Made by a program: the position numbers and the translations under genes. The notes beneath the pieces were generated by a model. The model did not search any database, was not told the DNA's origin, and worked only from the letters and a program-made list of their open reading frames with translations. Below are positions 1-12,939 of a stretch of 64,000 nt of DNA, in pieces. Source of the stretch: Corylus avellana (Eukaryota > Streptophyta > Magnoliopsida > Fagales > Betulaceae); assembly GCF_901000735.1 (NCBI RefSeq), contig NC_081545.1, positions 3,206,583-3,270,582 of the forward strand, in the 5' to 3' direction. Positions within the stretch are counted from its first letter, which is position 1, and each line of letters begins with the position of its first letter.

Positions 1-423
1 ATACTTTTGGAGCGCTGTTTGCAAACGAGAACACTGGGCCACTCGGTTGATAATGATAGCTCATCTGACATCTCTCCAATTGAGAAATATGTAACTGTTT
101 GAATATGTATTTATAGTCAACAATTTGAATCTCAAAACTAATATTATAAACCATTATTATAATTCCATGAACAAAGTATATACTTACATAGATCTTAATT
201 TTTTGTGTATGTGATTTAATTATTTCTATACAGTTATTTTTTTATTTTAAAATTATTTTGTCAAAACAAATATTGATTAAGAGACCGAAATGAGAAGTAC
301 TGCAATTTTTTTATGATGGTCTCCGCCTCTAAATTTTAGTGTTCTAATTAAATTATTTTTATTCTTTTCTTTCTGTTCTCTGACATCCTAAAATTGTTTA
401 GCGACAACATATTGATTGAGGAT

Positions 424-836
424 TGCAAAGGACAGCAGTTGTCACTATTAATTTCCTTTTCAATTTAAACCACTTGTTAAGGAGGGGACAAGTACTAACT
501 CTTACATCAGAGAAGAAAAGGCGCAAAGCGACAAAAATAAATAAAGGATATTCAAAATGATTCACGTGATCAATGAATGAAGCATTAATTTTTCAACGGA
601 ATTTGCATTTACGTGGAATTTATATGAGTCAACAAATCGTATAGTTGATTTAATGACTTTATAGGATAGAATGAAGAAAAGATGAAAACGATATTGACAT
701 GAATCATTTTGAATATCCTTTATTTATTTTTGTCGCTTTGTGCCTTTTCTTCTCCGATGTAAGAGTCACTTGTCCCCTCCTTAACAAGTGGCTTACATTG
801 AAAAGGAAATTAACAGTGACAACTGCTGTCCTTTGC
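424..836. repeat. Large inverted repeat (foldback/MITE-like)
   Basis: The stretch from about 424 to 569 reappears as its reverse complement at about 695-836, with only scattered mismatches and small indels over roughly 140 bases, around a spacer of about 125 bases. A transcript would fold into a long hairpin. This structure is typical of foldback elements and some MITEs. I could not identify a target-site duplication. Confidence 0.8.
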
Positions 837-867
837 ATGTCTATGCAGAGGGAGGAAAATGGGAAGA

Positions 868-940
868 AAGATTCGATTTAGTGACTTTTATTTTGTAAGA
901 CGTGGTTTATAGTTAATTGAGCTACTTCAATCTTGGAGAT
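868..940 (-). repeat. SINE-like fragment (weak)
   Basis: Read on the minus strand this resembles the tRNA-like head of the SINE family at 14804-14920 and 18140-18248: a tagctcaatt A-box-like stretch, then a gtcactaaatcgaatc B-box-like stretch. No poly(A) tail or target duplication is evident, so this is a weak call. Confidence 0.35.
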
Positions 941-956
941 GATATGATGCGACTTG

Positions 957-2360
957 CACTACAAAAAAAACAATTTTTTTCTCATTGGAATTTTCTGACG
1001 TGTTAGGGTGTCTGACAAGTCAAAAAAATTTTCTAACGTAGCGCTTCTAACGTGTGTTAAATGTCAGAAGCATAAGTGTCAGGAAATTTTTTTTCCTAAC
1101 ATATTATTGTTTAGCACGTCAGAATTTTCTGACGTGTTAATTTTGGCATGTCAGAAAATTTTCTAATGTGTTAAAATATAACACGTTAGAAATTTTCTAA
1201 TGTGTCAAGGAAATTTAAAAATTAATTAAAAATAATAATTTTTTTTTTTCAATTAGAAAATGTATTAATTTAAATTTTTTTTTTTTTTGTAATTTATTGA
1301 GTGGTGCAGAGAAACGAATTTTTCTGCACCACTCATTTCTCTGCACCACTTGAGTGGTGCAGAGAAACCCAACAAAATCTTCTATGTGCCACGATAAAAT
1401 TTTCTCCAAAATCTTTTCTCCATTTTCTTACTTCTTTTCGATCTCAATTTTCAAAAACTCAAACTCACACCAAAAAATCTTCAAACAATCAAAAACCCAA
1501 ATCAAAAAAACAATTTGAAAAATCAAAAACCTAAACGTCAAAACCAAAAAATCTTCAAAAACCCAAAAAATCTTCTTATCTTATCTTCTTCTTCTTCTCT
1601 TCTCTTCTCTTCTCCTTCTTCTGCTTTCTTCGATCTGCCGTGGAGAGAAGGGAGATTGAGAGAGGAGAGAGAGAGAGGGGAAAATAAATGAGGAGGAAAG
1701 AATAAAAAGAGGAAAAAAGTTGAGGGAAAATAAGAAGAGAGAAAATTTTCAAAATCCCGCCCATTTTTTTGTGACATGTCAATATTTAGCACGTCAGAAA
1801 ATTCTGACGTACTATTTTTAGCACGTCAGAAAATGGTAACGTGACAAAAATTATGTATTGTATGCCACGTCAGAAAATAGTAATTTTTTTGTAATGTTGA
1901 TGCCATATTATATATGCGTGTCTTTTTTTTTTTTTTAACTAAAGAGTTTTTCTTTACATTGAATTGGAAGAACTTTCTCTTACCTAATCTATAATATTGA
2001 CTTTTGTCCTTGGATCGTATAAAAATCACATATTTTTCTAATAATAGGGACACTTGCTGTGAAAGAGAGACAGCTGAGTGGGAGAGGGAGATCGATGATC
2101 GAGGGAGAGAGTGCAGTGGGAGAGCTGAGAGCTAGGGGTGAGGGAGAATCGAGAACGAGAGTTTAGTGAGAGAGGGGATCGAGTGTGCAGAAAGGGAGAA
2201 TCGAGAGAGGGAGGAGTCATTTGTCACTGTTCAAACGACCTCAAAATGAGGGGTTGTTTGAACAGTGTTGTACTGTTTAAACGATTCCTACTTCTGAGAA
2301 TGGTGGTTTTACTATTAAAATGACCTCATAATGTCCCTAACTCTAAGGCTTTTTGTAGTG
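957..2360. mobile_element. Non-autonomous CACTA-like DNA transposon
   Basis: The left end reads CACTACAAAAAAAACAA and the right end reads CTTTTTGTAGTG, the inverted CACTA terminus. Just inside both ends (about 985-1210 and 1790-1880) are many copies of a short motif around acgtcagaaaatt and its reverse complement, matching the sub-terminal repeats of CACTA (En/Spm) elements. The interior is a CT-rich then GA-rich stretch (1590-1790, 2050-2220) and a local palindrome built on gagtggtgcagagaaa (1300-1370). No transposase is visible. The expected 3-base target duplication is not matched (ttg left, tat right), so the flanks have changed or one end is misplaced. Confidence 0.7.
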
Positions 2361-3965
2361 TATGCTCAATTAGATACTTTTCAACCACGGCTTCATCCAC
2401 ATATATCCTTTTCAGTTGCCAAATGACTAATTTATGTAAAAGAGAAAAGTTGTGAATCTGGCTGGACAACTTTTAAGATATATATGCATATATATCTTTC
2501 AGATCAACGTACATAGAATTCAATTATGTGAAGCTAAGGACCACGGCTACTGTACTCGAGGACCATTGTGATTGAGAAAGAAAACTAAGCAAGACACATG
2601 AAAATTGATTGACGATGCAGGGCTACAACAGGATTCTTGGCGACGAAGTGCTAGATACAGGGCTGAAAGATTCATGACATAAGGGATAAGGGGTGATGTC
2701 TAGATCTACTGGACTTTAATATTGCTATCATGATCACTTTATATCTAGATTTAACTGTATACATAAGCTGTAACTTGTGGGATTCAAGCATAAGATGTGG
2801 CTCAAAGAAGACCTCTTTTGGTTAGCATAAGTGTTACGATCTTTGTGTCCCACTACGGAGATATATGTAGAGATTTGGGGACCATAATCCTAAAGGACCG
2901 TAACAATATATAAGTTCCCAAAACGCCAAACTTTTATAGCAAATTTTGGCTAAAATACTCATTCTATAGGCCTTTTTTTTTTTTCCTCATTTTTATATTG
3001 TCATGATACATATACTAATTATATTCTTAACTCAGTGACTTGATCCCTCAACTCTTCTTCCTATTCCTCCACACCCAACCTCACAACCACCATCGTTGCC
3101 TTTTCCACCCCTTTGACTTGTCCAAGAGGTGCATGCAAATGTTCTCCTGTTGCTGAAATCTTCACTCCCTATTCATATATATATATATATATTTCTTAAT
3201 TATTTTAGTGGACGTGGTGGTCAAGGGCTTGGCACTAAGGTTCTCTAGCTGTGTTGTTGGGCTTAAGACTAAAAGATGACTTCAAGATAGGATGGATAAT
3301 GGTGTGTTGGAATATATTATCATATTTGATTGTATTCAAATTTGGTTGTGATAGATTTCAGATTTAATTGTAATCTCATCCCTTTTAAGTAATGATCTAA
3401 TTTGATTGTATCCAATCTAATTTATATTATCTCTGCATACGATATATATTTGCATTGGAGCTTGAAGGCCAGTCACTTTGATAAGATCCAGCAAGAGCTT
3501 GATGAGCATGTGTGATTTGGGAAGATGATAAACCCCTTATTTTTTGAGCAATTTGATGGAATTAATCCAGCAACCTCGTTTATGCAATAAAGGTACTATT
3601 TAAGAATTTTAACAAATGAGATAGATAATAAATTATTTAGTATTAAGAGGATAATCTTTTCTTTTGCATAAGTAAATTATAAAACTCAGGCTCGTGCGTG
3701 CATGATTAAACTGCCACGAAGGGAACTAGAAATTTAACTTGAAGGGTGCTGAATTGAATTAAAAAATTTTAAGGGGCCAAAGTAAAAAGAAAAAAGAAAG
3801 GCCTACACTATTTTTTTTAATAAATTTAAAGGCTATTATTTTAAATTTCAAATAGGTTCGCTTATGAATGAAAAATAGTGTAAGAAACATATAAGAATGA
3901 ATCCATTCCTTAAAATTCCCTGAAATAGATAATATGGCCTAAAAAGTAATTGCCTGTCCAAGGGC
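2361..3965. other. Intergenic, 3' flank of CslB/H gene A
   Basis: No coding region seen. It contains a (ta)n run near 3175-3190. Segments near 3440-3500 and 3710-3770 resemble 12640-12690 and 12965-13020, the 3' flank of gene B, so the gene duplication included downstream sequence. Confidence 0.55.
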
Positions 3966-6900
3966 TCAACCCATAGTGGTCATTTTGCACAAGTGCAGAA
4001 GAAGTAATGCCAAAGCAGCTGACTTGCATATGGTGGACATGGGAATCCCATGCTTCCCTTTCCCAAACAGTCCTTTCAAAAATGGCCAATAGCATAGCAA
4101 CCACAACACACTACACAATACCTCCGCTAGCCCTGCCCCATGCCCGCCGCCATGAGCTTGTGGTTGCAACTTCAACAAGCTCACAACCAGTGCAGTCAAG
4201 TGCAGTAGCAAAATGGTTGTGCCAGGCACAAAAATTGGAGAGTCGTCGAAGGTGAACCTACCGGCATGATCTTCATTGGAAGCATCACTAGATTGGTCTT
4301 TTTTTGTCACTTCAAAGACTGTCTCCGATATTCTTAAGAGCTTGAGCATGACACCAAGAAATCCGAAGAGCCATGCACTCATAATGGTAATTCTTGCCAT
4401 TCTCTGGTTATTCCACCAAGCTCGCACTGACTGGCCAGCTTTTAGGTACTCGAATAAAGTGTATAGATTGTAAATGACGAAGAGAGCAACTAGTACATAA
4501 AATGCTGGTTCATGAACCTACAAACACATATTATAAGCTATTAAAATGAATAATAAATCTATGAAATATATTTTCAGTACTTTATTGTTCATGAGCTTCA
4601 CCTAACCTTTGGCAAGAAGGAGGAGTTGGTGATGATACAATACGCTGGAAGAGCAGCATAGCATAGCTCAGGGACAGAGAGTATGCTCCAAGAGAAGATA
4701 TACAAATACGCCAAGCTTTGCCTCAGTTGGAGCTTCCCAAAGAGGGTGCCAAATATGGGACAATTCTTGCTAAATAGAATTTCAAGGAAGCCGGTGGCGC
4801 ACCTCTTCTGTTGGGTCATTACAGCAGGCCCACCCGAGGGTGCACACCCTAAAAAGGCCGGTGGGTCGGGTGTGCAATCCATGGACCTCCAACCCCTAGA
4901 ATGGATCATTACCCCAGTGTCGGAGTCCTCTGTTGTCGTTCCATATCTCAAACCCAGCTGATATTGTCATATCGGACATCCACAAAGATGAGAGTGGACC
5001 CAAAAAAAAAAAAATAATAAGAATAATGATGATGATAATTATGATAAGATAAATAATTATGGTCAATAATTTATTCATATTTTTTTTTATATTCTCTTAC
5101 AAATTTAATAATTAAATTTGTGAGGTCTACAATTGACTTATGTAGAGTCCAAATAAGTTAACAAATCTAATGATTAATTTGTAAGATAATATGAAAAAAT
5201 AATATTGACACCAATCATTTCTTTTATGATAATATCGTTTCAACCCATGCCGAGAGGAAAAAAAAAAAACATGACCCAAAAACTAAAACTTAAATGGATC
5301 TGCAATTTAATCAAATCATGAGATAAAAGATATTGGAAGAATAAAATGATTTAAATTAGCCTTCAATATGTAATTTGCTTATTTTTGGTTACTCACCTTT
5401 GTACCCCAGCCTGTACCATATTCATACTCGCAGCTTGCAATTTGGTATGATGCCTCAATAGAGGTCCAAAGACAGTTAGATGGATTTGCGTTCCCTTTCA
5501 AAGCTAGAACAGCTGATTTAATCAGCTCCTTTGAACTCCCAAATTCTTGAAGTGTTTCCTCATAAGCCAATTTTCCTGTCACAGGAAAAATAAAAATACC
5601 AGTCATATAATAAGAAAAATCCCCTTAATTAAGTGTTGTCTTTTGAATAAAAAATTTCAATTGTTACCACTAAAAATTAGTTGACATAGTGAGTCATGCA
5701 ATTAAATTTTTTAGATGAATATAGCATTACTCTTTTGGAGAATAAAAGTTATTTATAATTAAAAATATCAAATTAAAGTTTATTTACTTACCATTAATTG
5801 ATTCTACAATATGACTTGGAGAGAGACCATAAATAATTTTTCGTCTGTGGAAACATCCAGTTCCAACATATAAACTTCCTTGGATTCCAGATATGCCGCG
5901 CATAATATACTTTGTGCATATATGTGTAAAACAAAATAAAGTAATTGTTAGAACATAAACTATAAACCAAAAAAGAAAATGCTCTTAAGGTGCATTACAA
6001 TGTCACTTTTCTTAAGACATTATTTGCCCCAACTAATTCTCATCAATTGGTTTGCATAGGTTATAGCAAATATGTCTTCATAATATAGTGGAGCCTAGAA
6101 AATTTGATAATGTTTGATTGCTAACCGTCAAATCAATCTTATAATTAACGATTATCTAATTATAACCGTTCGATCATAATTTTTAATACTGATTACCTAA
6201 TTTATAGATTTAATCTTACAATTCCAAGTGTGTGTGCTCACATGCGTGTCATACTACAACATACACTGATTATTGATGATACCATAAATAAGCCTAGGGC
6301 CCTATTAAGCCTCACGCTTACATACCAAGTATTGAACAACCATAAGCCCACCATGTGACTGTAAAACAAGGAATCTAATATTAAAGAAGTTCTTCATTAT
6401 CAAATAAGGTTAGAACTTCTTTCTCCCTAAAACACACTTTCTATTCAATTTTCTCTCTATGAATACTTAATTGACTTAAGCTTCGGAGGCTGACGCCACT
6501 CTAGTCGTTCCTTTCTTGTCTTGTAGGTGACTCGTTGTCCATTTTGGTCATGCAAAAATCTACTTTTGCAATTGGCGCCATCTATGGTAAACAATATTGT
6601 TCCTCATTTCTCTGAATATGCAATTGGATTGGGTTGATAGGTCTCCTCCTTTTCCTGATCTACTTTGACAACACCAATTTTTTATAAAGTAATTTTTAGG
6701 CCTAGTCCAGGTAAATGGGCATAGAGTTGTACAGACCCATTAATATGATTGAATTGTCTTAGTTCAATAGATCAAAATACCCTTCATGCATAAATTATAT
6801 ATTTTGATTTTAAAGTTCTATCCTAAATCACATTCATGGTTCAATGGTTTAGTGCATGGCATATGACATAAAAAGTATAGGTTTGAAGCCCTATACTTCA

Positions 6901-9900
6901 AACCAAAAAACAAAATTCTACTGACTCTTCATAGCACGTTTTGAAAGAAAGGGGAGTAACTTTAGAAAACTCCTATATATAAATTTCCACTCGTTTTGAA
7001 ACTACCTTCAAAGTTTAAAAACACTCAATTAAGAGCATCGAACATTTAATTTCTTTCAACTACCCCTTTTGATAGGAATTTCCATTAAGAATGCGTATTT
7101 ATACCTATATGTTTAAACAAAATAAATTTGCTCTAAGAAAGTGTTACAGAAAATAATTTGAACGAAAAAATATATATCTAAATGTTGAGAGGTAGTATTT
7201 ATAATTTCATGCGATTTTAAAGAACAAGTTGTTTTAAAAATACAGTTTTAAAGAAAATGAATTTATCTCAACCGTTTTCATGGTTGGAGATTTCACTTGC
7301 CAAGTCTTTTTCACTTACCCTTTTTATGTTTTGTTTCCAGGTTATGAGCAGCATGGATTAGGAGGCATGGGGACTTATGAAAGCATTAGAGTTCATCTCA
7401 TGAAACTCATATTTATTTTAAATTAGTACACTATCATAGAACTTACTGTTAAGTTTTAAAAATTGGCCTTATTCGATGCTCAAAACCATACTTTTATGTC
7501 TTATCATCTCCCAAGCGTTTGGTGTACGTGAAAGTTTTGTGTGTTTTCGTCAAATAGATGTCGAAAGACCGTCATGAAAATATAGATCAGAAAGGTCTCT
7601 GTGCTTTCATTAGATACTCGTCAGAGGCCATCATGCATGAAGATGTAGCTTTAAAAGGAGCCTCCTTTCTACATCCAACAAACAACCACAAGCCCACCAT
7701 ATGACAATAAAACAAGGGATCGATCTAATAAAAAAGTTCATCATACCTAAATAAGATAAAAACTTATTTCTCCCTAAAATTCCTAGCTTTCTATTCAATT
7801 TCCTCTTTATGAATACTCTACTGACTTTATAAGTATTAAAGGCTCTTCCACCGGCTCTAGGGCCAGCTTCACTCCGTTTGCTCATACCTTGTCTTGTAGG
7901 TGACCCATCGTCTAATCCAGCCATGTGAATATATGGTTTTGCAATTATATTAATTTGAAAACATTCTAATAGTAATTATTCTAAAAAAAAAAAAAAACCA
8001 AAAAAAGCCAGTAATTGTCCAATATTTTGTGAGTGACATTCTTCACTTTTTCCTTAGTCACACATGCATATATAATTAAATCAATGTTGTTTATAAATTA
8101 AGCAAAATAAAAATGTAAAAGAGAAGACTTATTTGCAAGTAAAGATTTAAATTTGACTCACCTCATACATGATCACGTACTGATTGCCATAGGGGTCATC
8201 CTTTAATCCATCATAGAACACTTGTGGGAACTGAGCAAACGCAATTTCCTTCTCACTGTTGGAATCTAATAGTAGGCACATTGCATGAAGAACAACTTTT
8301 GGATTGTTGACAAACATATCACAATCTACGTTGAGCATGTAGGGAGCATTTGTCATCAATCCTGAGACTCTCGTCTATATATGATAAGAATTAAAAGAGG
8401 CGTTAATTAGTTAGGTGTTAATTTTGTAAACAACTAAAAGACATTTGATCTTATTAACTCCTTTGGGATAAATGAGTTTGGCTTGCCTTTTTAAAAACGT
8501 GCAAATTGCCTATAACGAAAAAATAATTGGTAGAAATTACCTTCACCCCCCACCTCTTTTTTTAATGAGATCTTTAGTAAATATTTTACTGGAAGCAAGC
8601 CAAACTCGACATAAAAAACTTCTTACCAGGACATTTATAGCACCCGCTTTGGAATTATGTGGATGCTTATGCCGCTTCTCCCTAGATATATAAATCAAAT
8701 GTGGCACCCCATTTGGAAGACCTTTGTTCTCCGACACAACCTAAAATAAGATTATCTAAATGAGAACTTTCGGAAATTGCTTATAACCCACCTGGAAGAC
8801 CTTCCTTGTTTCCCAAAGGTTAGAATAAATGTACAAAAATCAAATTCCCATAATTATCCCAAGTCACGTCTAGGGATTATTTTGAAAAAGTTGTGTAGGT
8901 TCCAGGGTACTCCCAGTCAATCAATCTGGAGTTTACCTTAATAATAGTTGGATGGTTTTTGCGATCTACATTTGAGAATTCCCCAGTAAAATCACATGGC
9001 CTCGACTTTTGGGCGGCATCCTCAATTTTATGGCAAAGCAGCTCGTACTCATCCTGCAAGAGATGAAGACAAACAAGTTTGTGCATAAGTGGCAGCCATT
9101 TCTCATCATAGTTCATCAAAATATAGTCATAAAATGTCCCCAAGATATACAATTCACCTTCATCCTTTTCCATTCTTGATGGAACTCCCAATTAGAGCTA
9201 TCATTAGACGTTAGGGAGTCATTGGAAAAGTATTTAAATGGAGCTCTGACTTGAATATTGTACTTCTTACAGAATGGAACCCAAAGCTTAGCAAACTTGG
9301 AAGCCTCGACAAGAGAGTAGAAGGTCAAGGGAGAACATCCATCATCGGAAACGTAGCAAGCAAGCTTGTGAGGTGGGTAATCAACTGCCAACAAAGAGAG
9401 CACGGTGTTTATGGTGATGATAGGAGGTTCTAGCTCAGAGTCTGCAGTTGTCACAAACATGTCCACTGAGGGAAACTCAATTACCCTGGCAAGAAATTAA
9501 ATAGTTAATTATTCTGTTGAAAGTCGGAGAACTCACATACATTAAGAGAAACAAAAACTAGTAGAGCGCTTTCATTAATTTTATTTTATTCAACTTGATT
9601 AAATGACTTTCTTACATGAGTATTCATAGATTACAAATGATCCTTCTAACTTGTAACATTAACATCATTCATTTACATCAAATGTAGCTCCCAAGTGCGT
9701 TGTAAATTCTAAGCAACTCCTACATGTTGAATAACTCTTATGTAATTCCCACTTGTAAAATAAATCTCATATAACTTCTATGTAATTACCAAATGCTTGA
9801 AATACTAAAAGACAAACTATTTAAGATATTAAGAGCTTGTTTGAGATTGTATTTGAGAAATATAGTTTCTAAGTCAAAAAGTGTTTTTCGACAAAAGTTT

Positions 9901-9931
9901 CATTTTTAAGCTTTTGTCAAAAGTTTGTTTG

Positions 9932-9963
<32 letters not shown>

Positions 9964-11356
9964 GTTTGAAATTGTGTTAAAAAGAGTAAAAATTGTTCAA
10001 AAAGATTTGTACCCTTTAAACGCAATTTGAGGGGTGTGCATTTAAGGGGTAAAAAGTCCTCGTAAAGGTGTACTTTTTACCCCTTGGATGCAAGTTTTGA
10101 GAGTAAAATTTTTTTTTCTTCAAACAAGTATTTTTTTTCTTCACATGTTTGGAAATGTGTTAAAAAGAGTAAAAATTGTTTTTAATAGCTAAAAATTTGT
10201 GCCAAACAAAAAACTGGCATGTTTGATAAAAAATTTCAAAAATATATTTTTGATTTTTTTAATTCTAAAATGGTGAAAAAGCAATTTTAGAAAAAGCTTT
10301 TCGTTTCTTTTCTAAAAAGTTTTTTTTGACTTTAAAAGCTAGCTCTATTTCTCAACGCAATCTCAAACATGCTCTTAGAATAATTGCTATATTATGTATG
10401 ATTTAGTTTCCTTCTAAGTCTATAATCCATCATCTACCTTATTTGGTTTACCTTTTCTTGTTTACCATACCTTAATTCTTCTACAAATACCACATATTGT
10501 ATATTTGAGGAGTCTTAAAATACGTTTAATACTCAAAAAGTCAGTTTAAAGAAGAAAAAAACATTCGTTTGGTAAAAAAATTGAAAGCACTTTTAAGCGG
10601 TCCAAAAGGTCCAAAAATAGCCAAAACGTACTTTTGACAAAAATTTTGAAATAAAGTTTTGTAAAAATCATTTTTTGCTTAAAAACCCTATTTCTCAAAC
10701 ATAATCTCAAACATGGTCTAACCTTATTTTCTCTCTATGCTTCCCCTCACTCTTACGTACATTTTATATATTTCAACACGAGAAATGCTATACATGGCAA
10801 AAAATTTTTTTTAAAAGTTGATTCTCAAATGATGTGTCACTATCCTATGAGTTGGTGATGCACTTTCCAAAATAATAAATATCATGAAATGGTGACACAT
10901 CATTTGAAAACTAGCTTTTTGAAAAGAAAATTTAGAACGTGTAATACTTTTCTTTCTACACATCTTATGCACCTGGTAAAAATCGATAAAAATGCCACGT
11001 AATATATGAATAATGAAGCTAAAATAATGATATTTTGGAGCAAAAACATATATAGCACAGCAGAGTGGTAAGTAAAGCCAAACGTGATCGATTTATTACC
11101 GTTGTACGAGGTTGTCAGGGTACGTTTTGTATTCCACAGGATTCCATTTGATGTTGATGATGAGAACCCAATTGAAGGTAAACCATGACTCGCATAGTAA
11201 GGCAAGGAGCCAAGTGAGGCCATGGTCTTTGAGGAAGAGAAGACGATAAATAAGGAGAGAAAGGAGAAGGAACAGGATTATGATTTCAACGGCTCTTTTT
11301 ACTCCATTTTTACGCTGGATTCTTTCATATAAAGGGTGAGAGTTCAGGTTGGCCAT
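3966..11356 (-). CDS. Cellulose synthase-like protein, CslB/CslH clade (gene A)
   Basis: Family 2 glycosyltransferase of the cellulose synthase superfamily, expected to be an endomembrane polysaccharide synthase; the product of this clade is uncertain. Nine exons join in frame with GT/AG introns: 11356-11100, 9485-9158, 9053-8937, 8740-8627, 8374-8162, 5909-5792, 5575-5397, 4957-4607 and 4517-3966, giving 742 residues, normal for CslB/H. There is no RING finger. Two N-terminal membrane segments (about 22-42 and 48-68) precede the cytosolic domain with DDG (133-135), DCD (289-291) and TED (451-453), followed by several C-terminal membrane segments. The QxxRW motif reads QQKRC at 491-495: codon TGC at 4801-4799 replaces Trp, so activity is doubtful. 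Intron 5 (5910-8161) holds LTR-element remains. Gene B is its tandem duplicate. CslB and CslH cannot be separated by eye. Confidence 0.9.
6276..6591 (+). mobile_element. LTR remnant plus primer-binding site, intron 5 of gene A
   Basis: This stretch begins tgataccataaataag and ends before attggcgccatctatggtaa, a primer-binding-site-like sequence typical of plant Ty3-type elements. It matches 17890-18100 in the same intron of gene B, including the sequence after the primer site. It is read as the left LTR of an old element whose right LTR lies at about 7675-7946. Confidence 0.6.
7675..7946 (+). mobile_element. Right LTR remnant, intron 5 of gene A
   Basis: This stretch shares aaccacaagcccacca, a run around ttctccctaaaa and tcttgtcttgtaggtga with the left copy at 6276-6570 and with 20618-21106 of gene B. 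The first part of the LTR is missing. Sequence up to exon 5 continues to match gene B, so the insertion site is shared. Confidence 0.55.
9830..10377. mobile_element. MITE with terminal inverted repeats, intron 1 of gene A
   Basis: The left end taagagcttgtttgagatt is mirrored by aatctcaaacatgctctta at the right end. The body has further inverted similarity (gagaaatatag against ctatttctcaa) and a long poly(A) run. Related sequence lies at about 10508-10722 and 52598-52815. No transposase is present. The superfamily is not assigned because no clear target duplication is visible. Confidence 0.65.
10508..10722. mobile_element. MITE fragment, same family as 9830-10377
   Basis: It shares the aaaagcacttttaa and cttttgacaaaa blocks and the right end atttctcaaacataatctcaaacatgg with the copies at 9830-10377 and 52598-52815. 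The left end is degraded. Confidence 0.5.
10775..10955. mobile_element. Small hairpin MITE-like element
   Basis: The arm ttctcaaatgatgtgtcacta near 10825 is mirrored by tggtgacacatcatttgaaaa near 10891, with looser outer complementarity (gagaaatgctatacatgg against gtgtaatacttttc). It lies just downstream of exon 1 of gene A and may overlap the splice-proximal part of intron 1. Confidence 0.5.
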
Positions 11357-12908
11357 GGAAGATAGGAAGATAATGGTGTTGAAACTGCAGGACTAATGAA
11401 GGTTGTTCTGCTGTTAGAATATTGTTGGGCATTAGTTTGTTCTGGACCTCACATACTTGACACGCGTACATGTTTTCTGCCATCATTGATCGGTCCCATA
11501 GCTTTCTTTTTCTGATATCGATGTGTGGTAATCATGCAAGCACAGTAATGAAGGAACTACAGTACTGCACTGAAGAAGACAGCTTTGAAGGGGTGAAATG
11601 AAAAATAATGCGTTCTCCTTTTCAGACCACGTGTTAATTAATCATTGGACGAGTAATTATTAGCAAATTTCATTATCTTCTCTCAAAAAAAAATTTAGAT
11701 GAAACACTTTTTTTTTTTTTTTTTGTTAAGTATAGGATATCACTTTACTTCTTTTAATATTACTTTAATTTTAAAAAGTTTTGTCTTTTCTCTCTTTGCT
11801 CTCAGAATATTTAAATGGCTTTGTTTAAGCATTTATTTGAAAAAAATATTTAAATAGCATATAACAAAGATAAAGAAAGTTATTGTTGAGTTTATTTGAA
11901 TACATAAATAAAAAAAATAGTTTTGTTCACTAAATTTAAATAAAATTACTGCTAGCTAGTGTACTTACATCAGCTTTCTTATCACTTATTCCCTTCTTCT
12001 ATAGGAAAAATCCAAAAAAAAAACACACACACACACACAAAATTTGAGGGTCAAAAATTTATATATATTTATAAAGAAATAATATTTTAATATTTTAATA
12101 GTATAATTAAGAAAGATAAAGAAAGTTACTATGGAGTTTATTTTGATAATGAAATAAAAAGTAATGTTAGGTACCATTTTTTTATTCTCCTAAAATTCTC
12201 CTAAAACTGATGTGACTTTTAAAATTATCATTAAATTTTAGATAAATTATATTTAAATTTTGATTTAATAATAATTTTTAAAATCACATTAATTTTATAA
12301 TAATTTTAAAAGGATAAAAAAATAATACACAGTTATTGTTACCCACTTTCTCCCTCTCTCTCTCTTTTCTTCCCTGGTCCACTTGACCGTTGAGGATTGG
12401 TTGGGCTGGATTTCCATAAAGATGAGGAGCGGTAGGTGCAGCTTTTGTTTCCTTTGGTTTAGCGATCTTCAACTTTAACAGTAGTGCATGGTGACGTCGG
12501 GTTTGGAGTTGGGAAACAGAAAGGAAAATGAAACAAGCGGTTTTGATCACAGCTGGGGATAAATCGTACATCAAGCCACTTACATGCATGCCACGCAATC
12601 ATAGACTGAAAGACGACTTCAATAATTCATCTAATTTATGTTTGCATTGGAGGAGCTTGAACCACTTCACTTCGACAAGATCCAGAAAAAATCTAGAAGT
12701 AGTTAGTACAAAATTAAACTCGTCTATTTCATAATATAACATTTTCTTTATTACTTAGTAATCAATGCAAGAGCAACTGATCACTTGCATATGAAGGATA
12801 AAGAAATACCATAGTTTCATTTTCTTAAGACTAATGTTAAAATTCGCACTTTTATTCTATCACTATTTTATTTTGCCGACATTGCAATGTCAATTATTAT
12901 TATTATTC

Positions 12909-12939
<31 letters not shown>

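Larger units (their letters stand above)
1..956. other. Intergenic region, AT-rich, no gene seen
   Basis: I see no conserved coding sequence here. It holds a large imperfect inverted repeat (arms about 424-569 and 695-836, listed separately) and a weak SINE-like stretch near 868-940. The short open frames are AT-rich chance frames; the one at 699-881 is simply one arm of the inverted repeat. Confidence 0.6.

Noticed and set aside
699..881. 60-codon plus-strand open frame
   Set aside because: It is one arm of the inverted repeat and has no conserved features.
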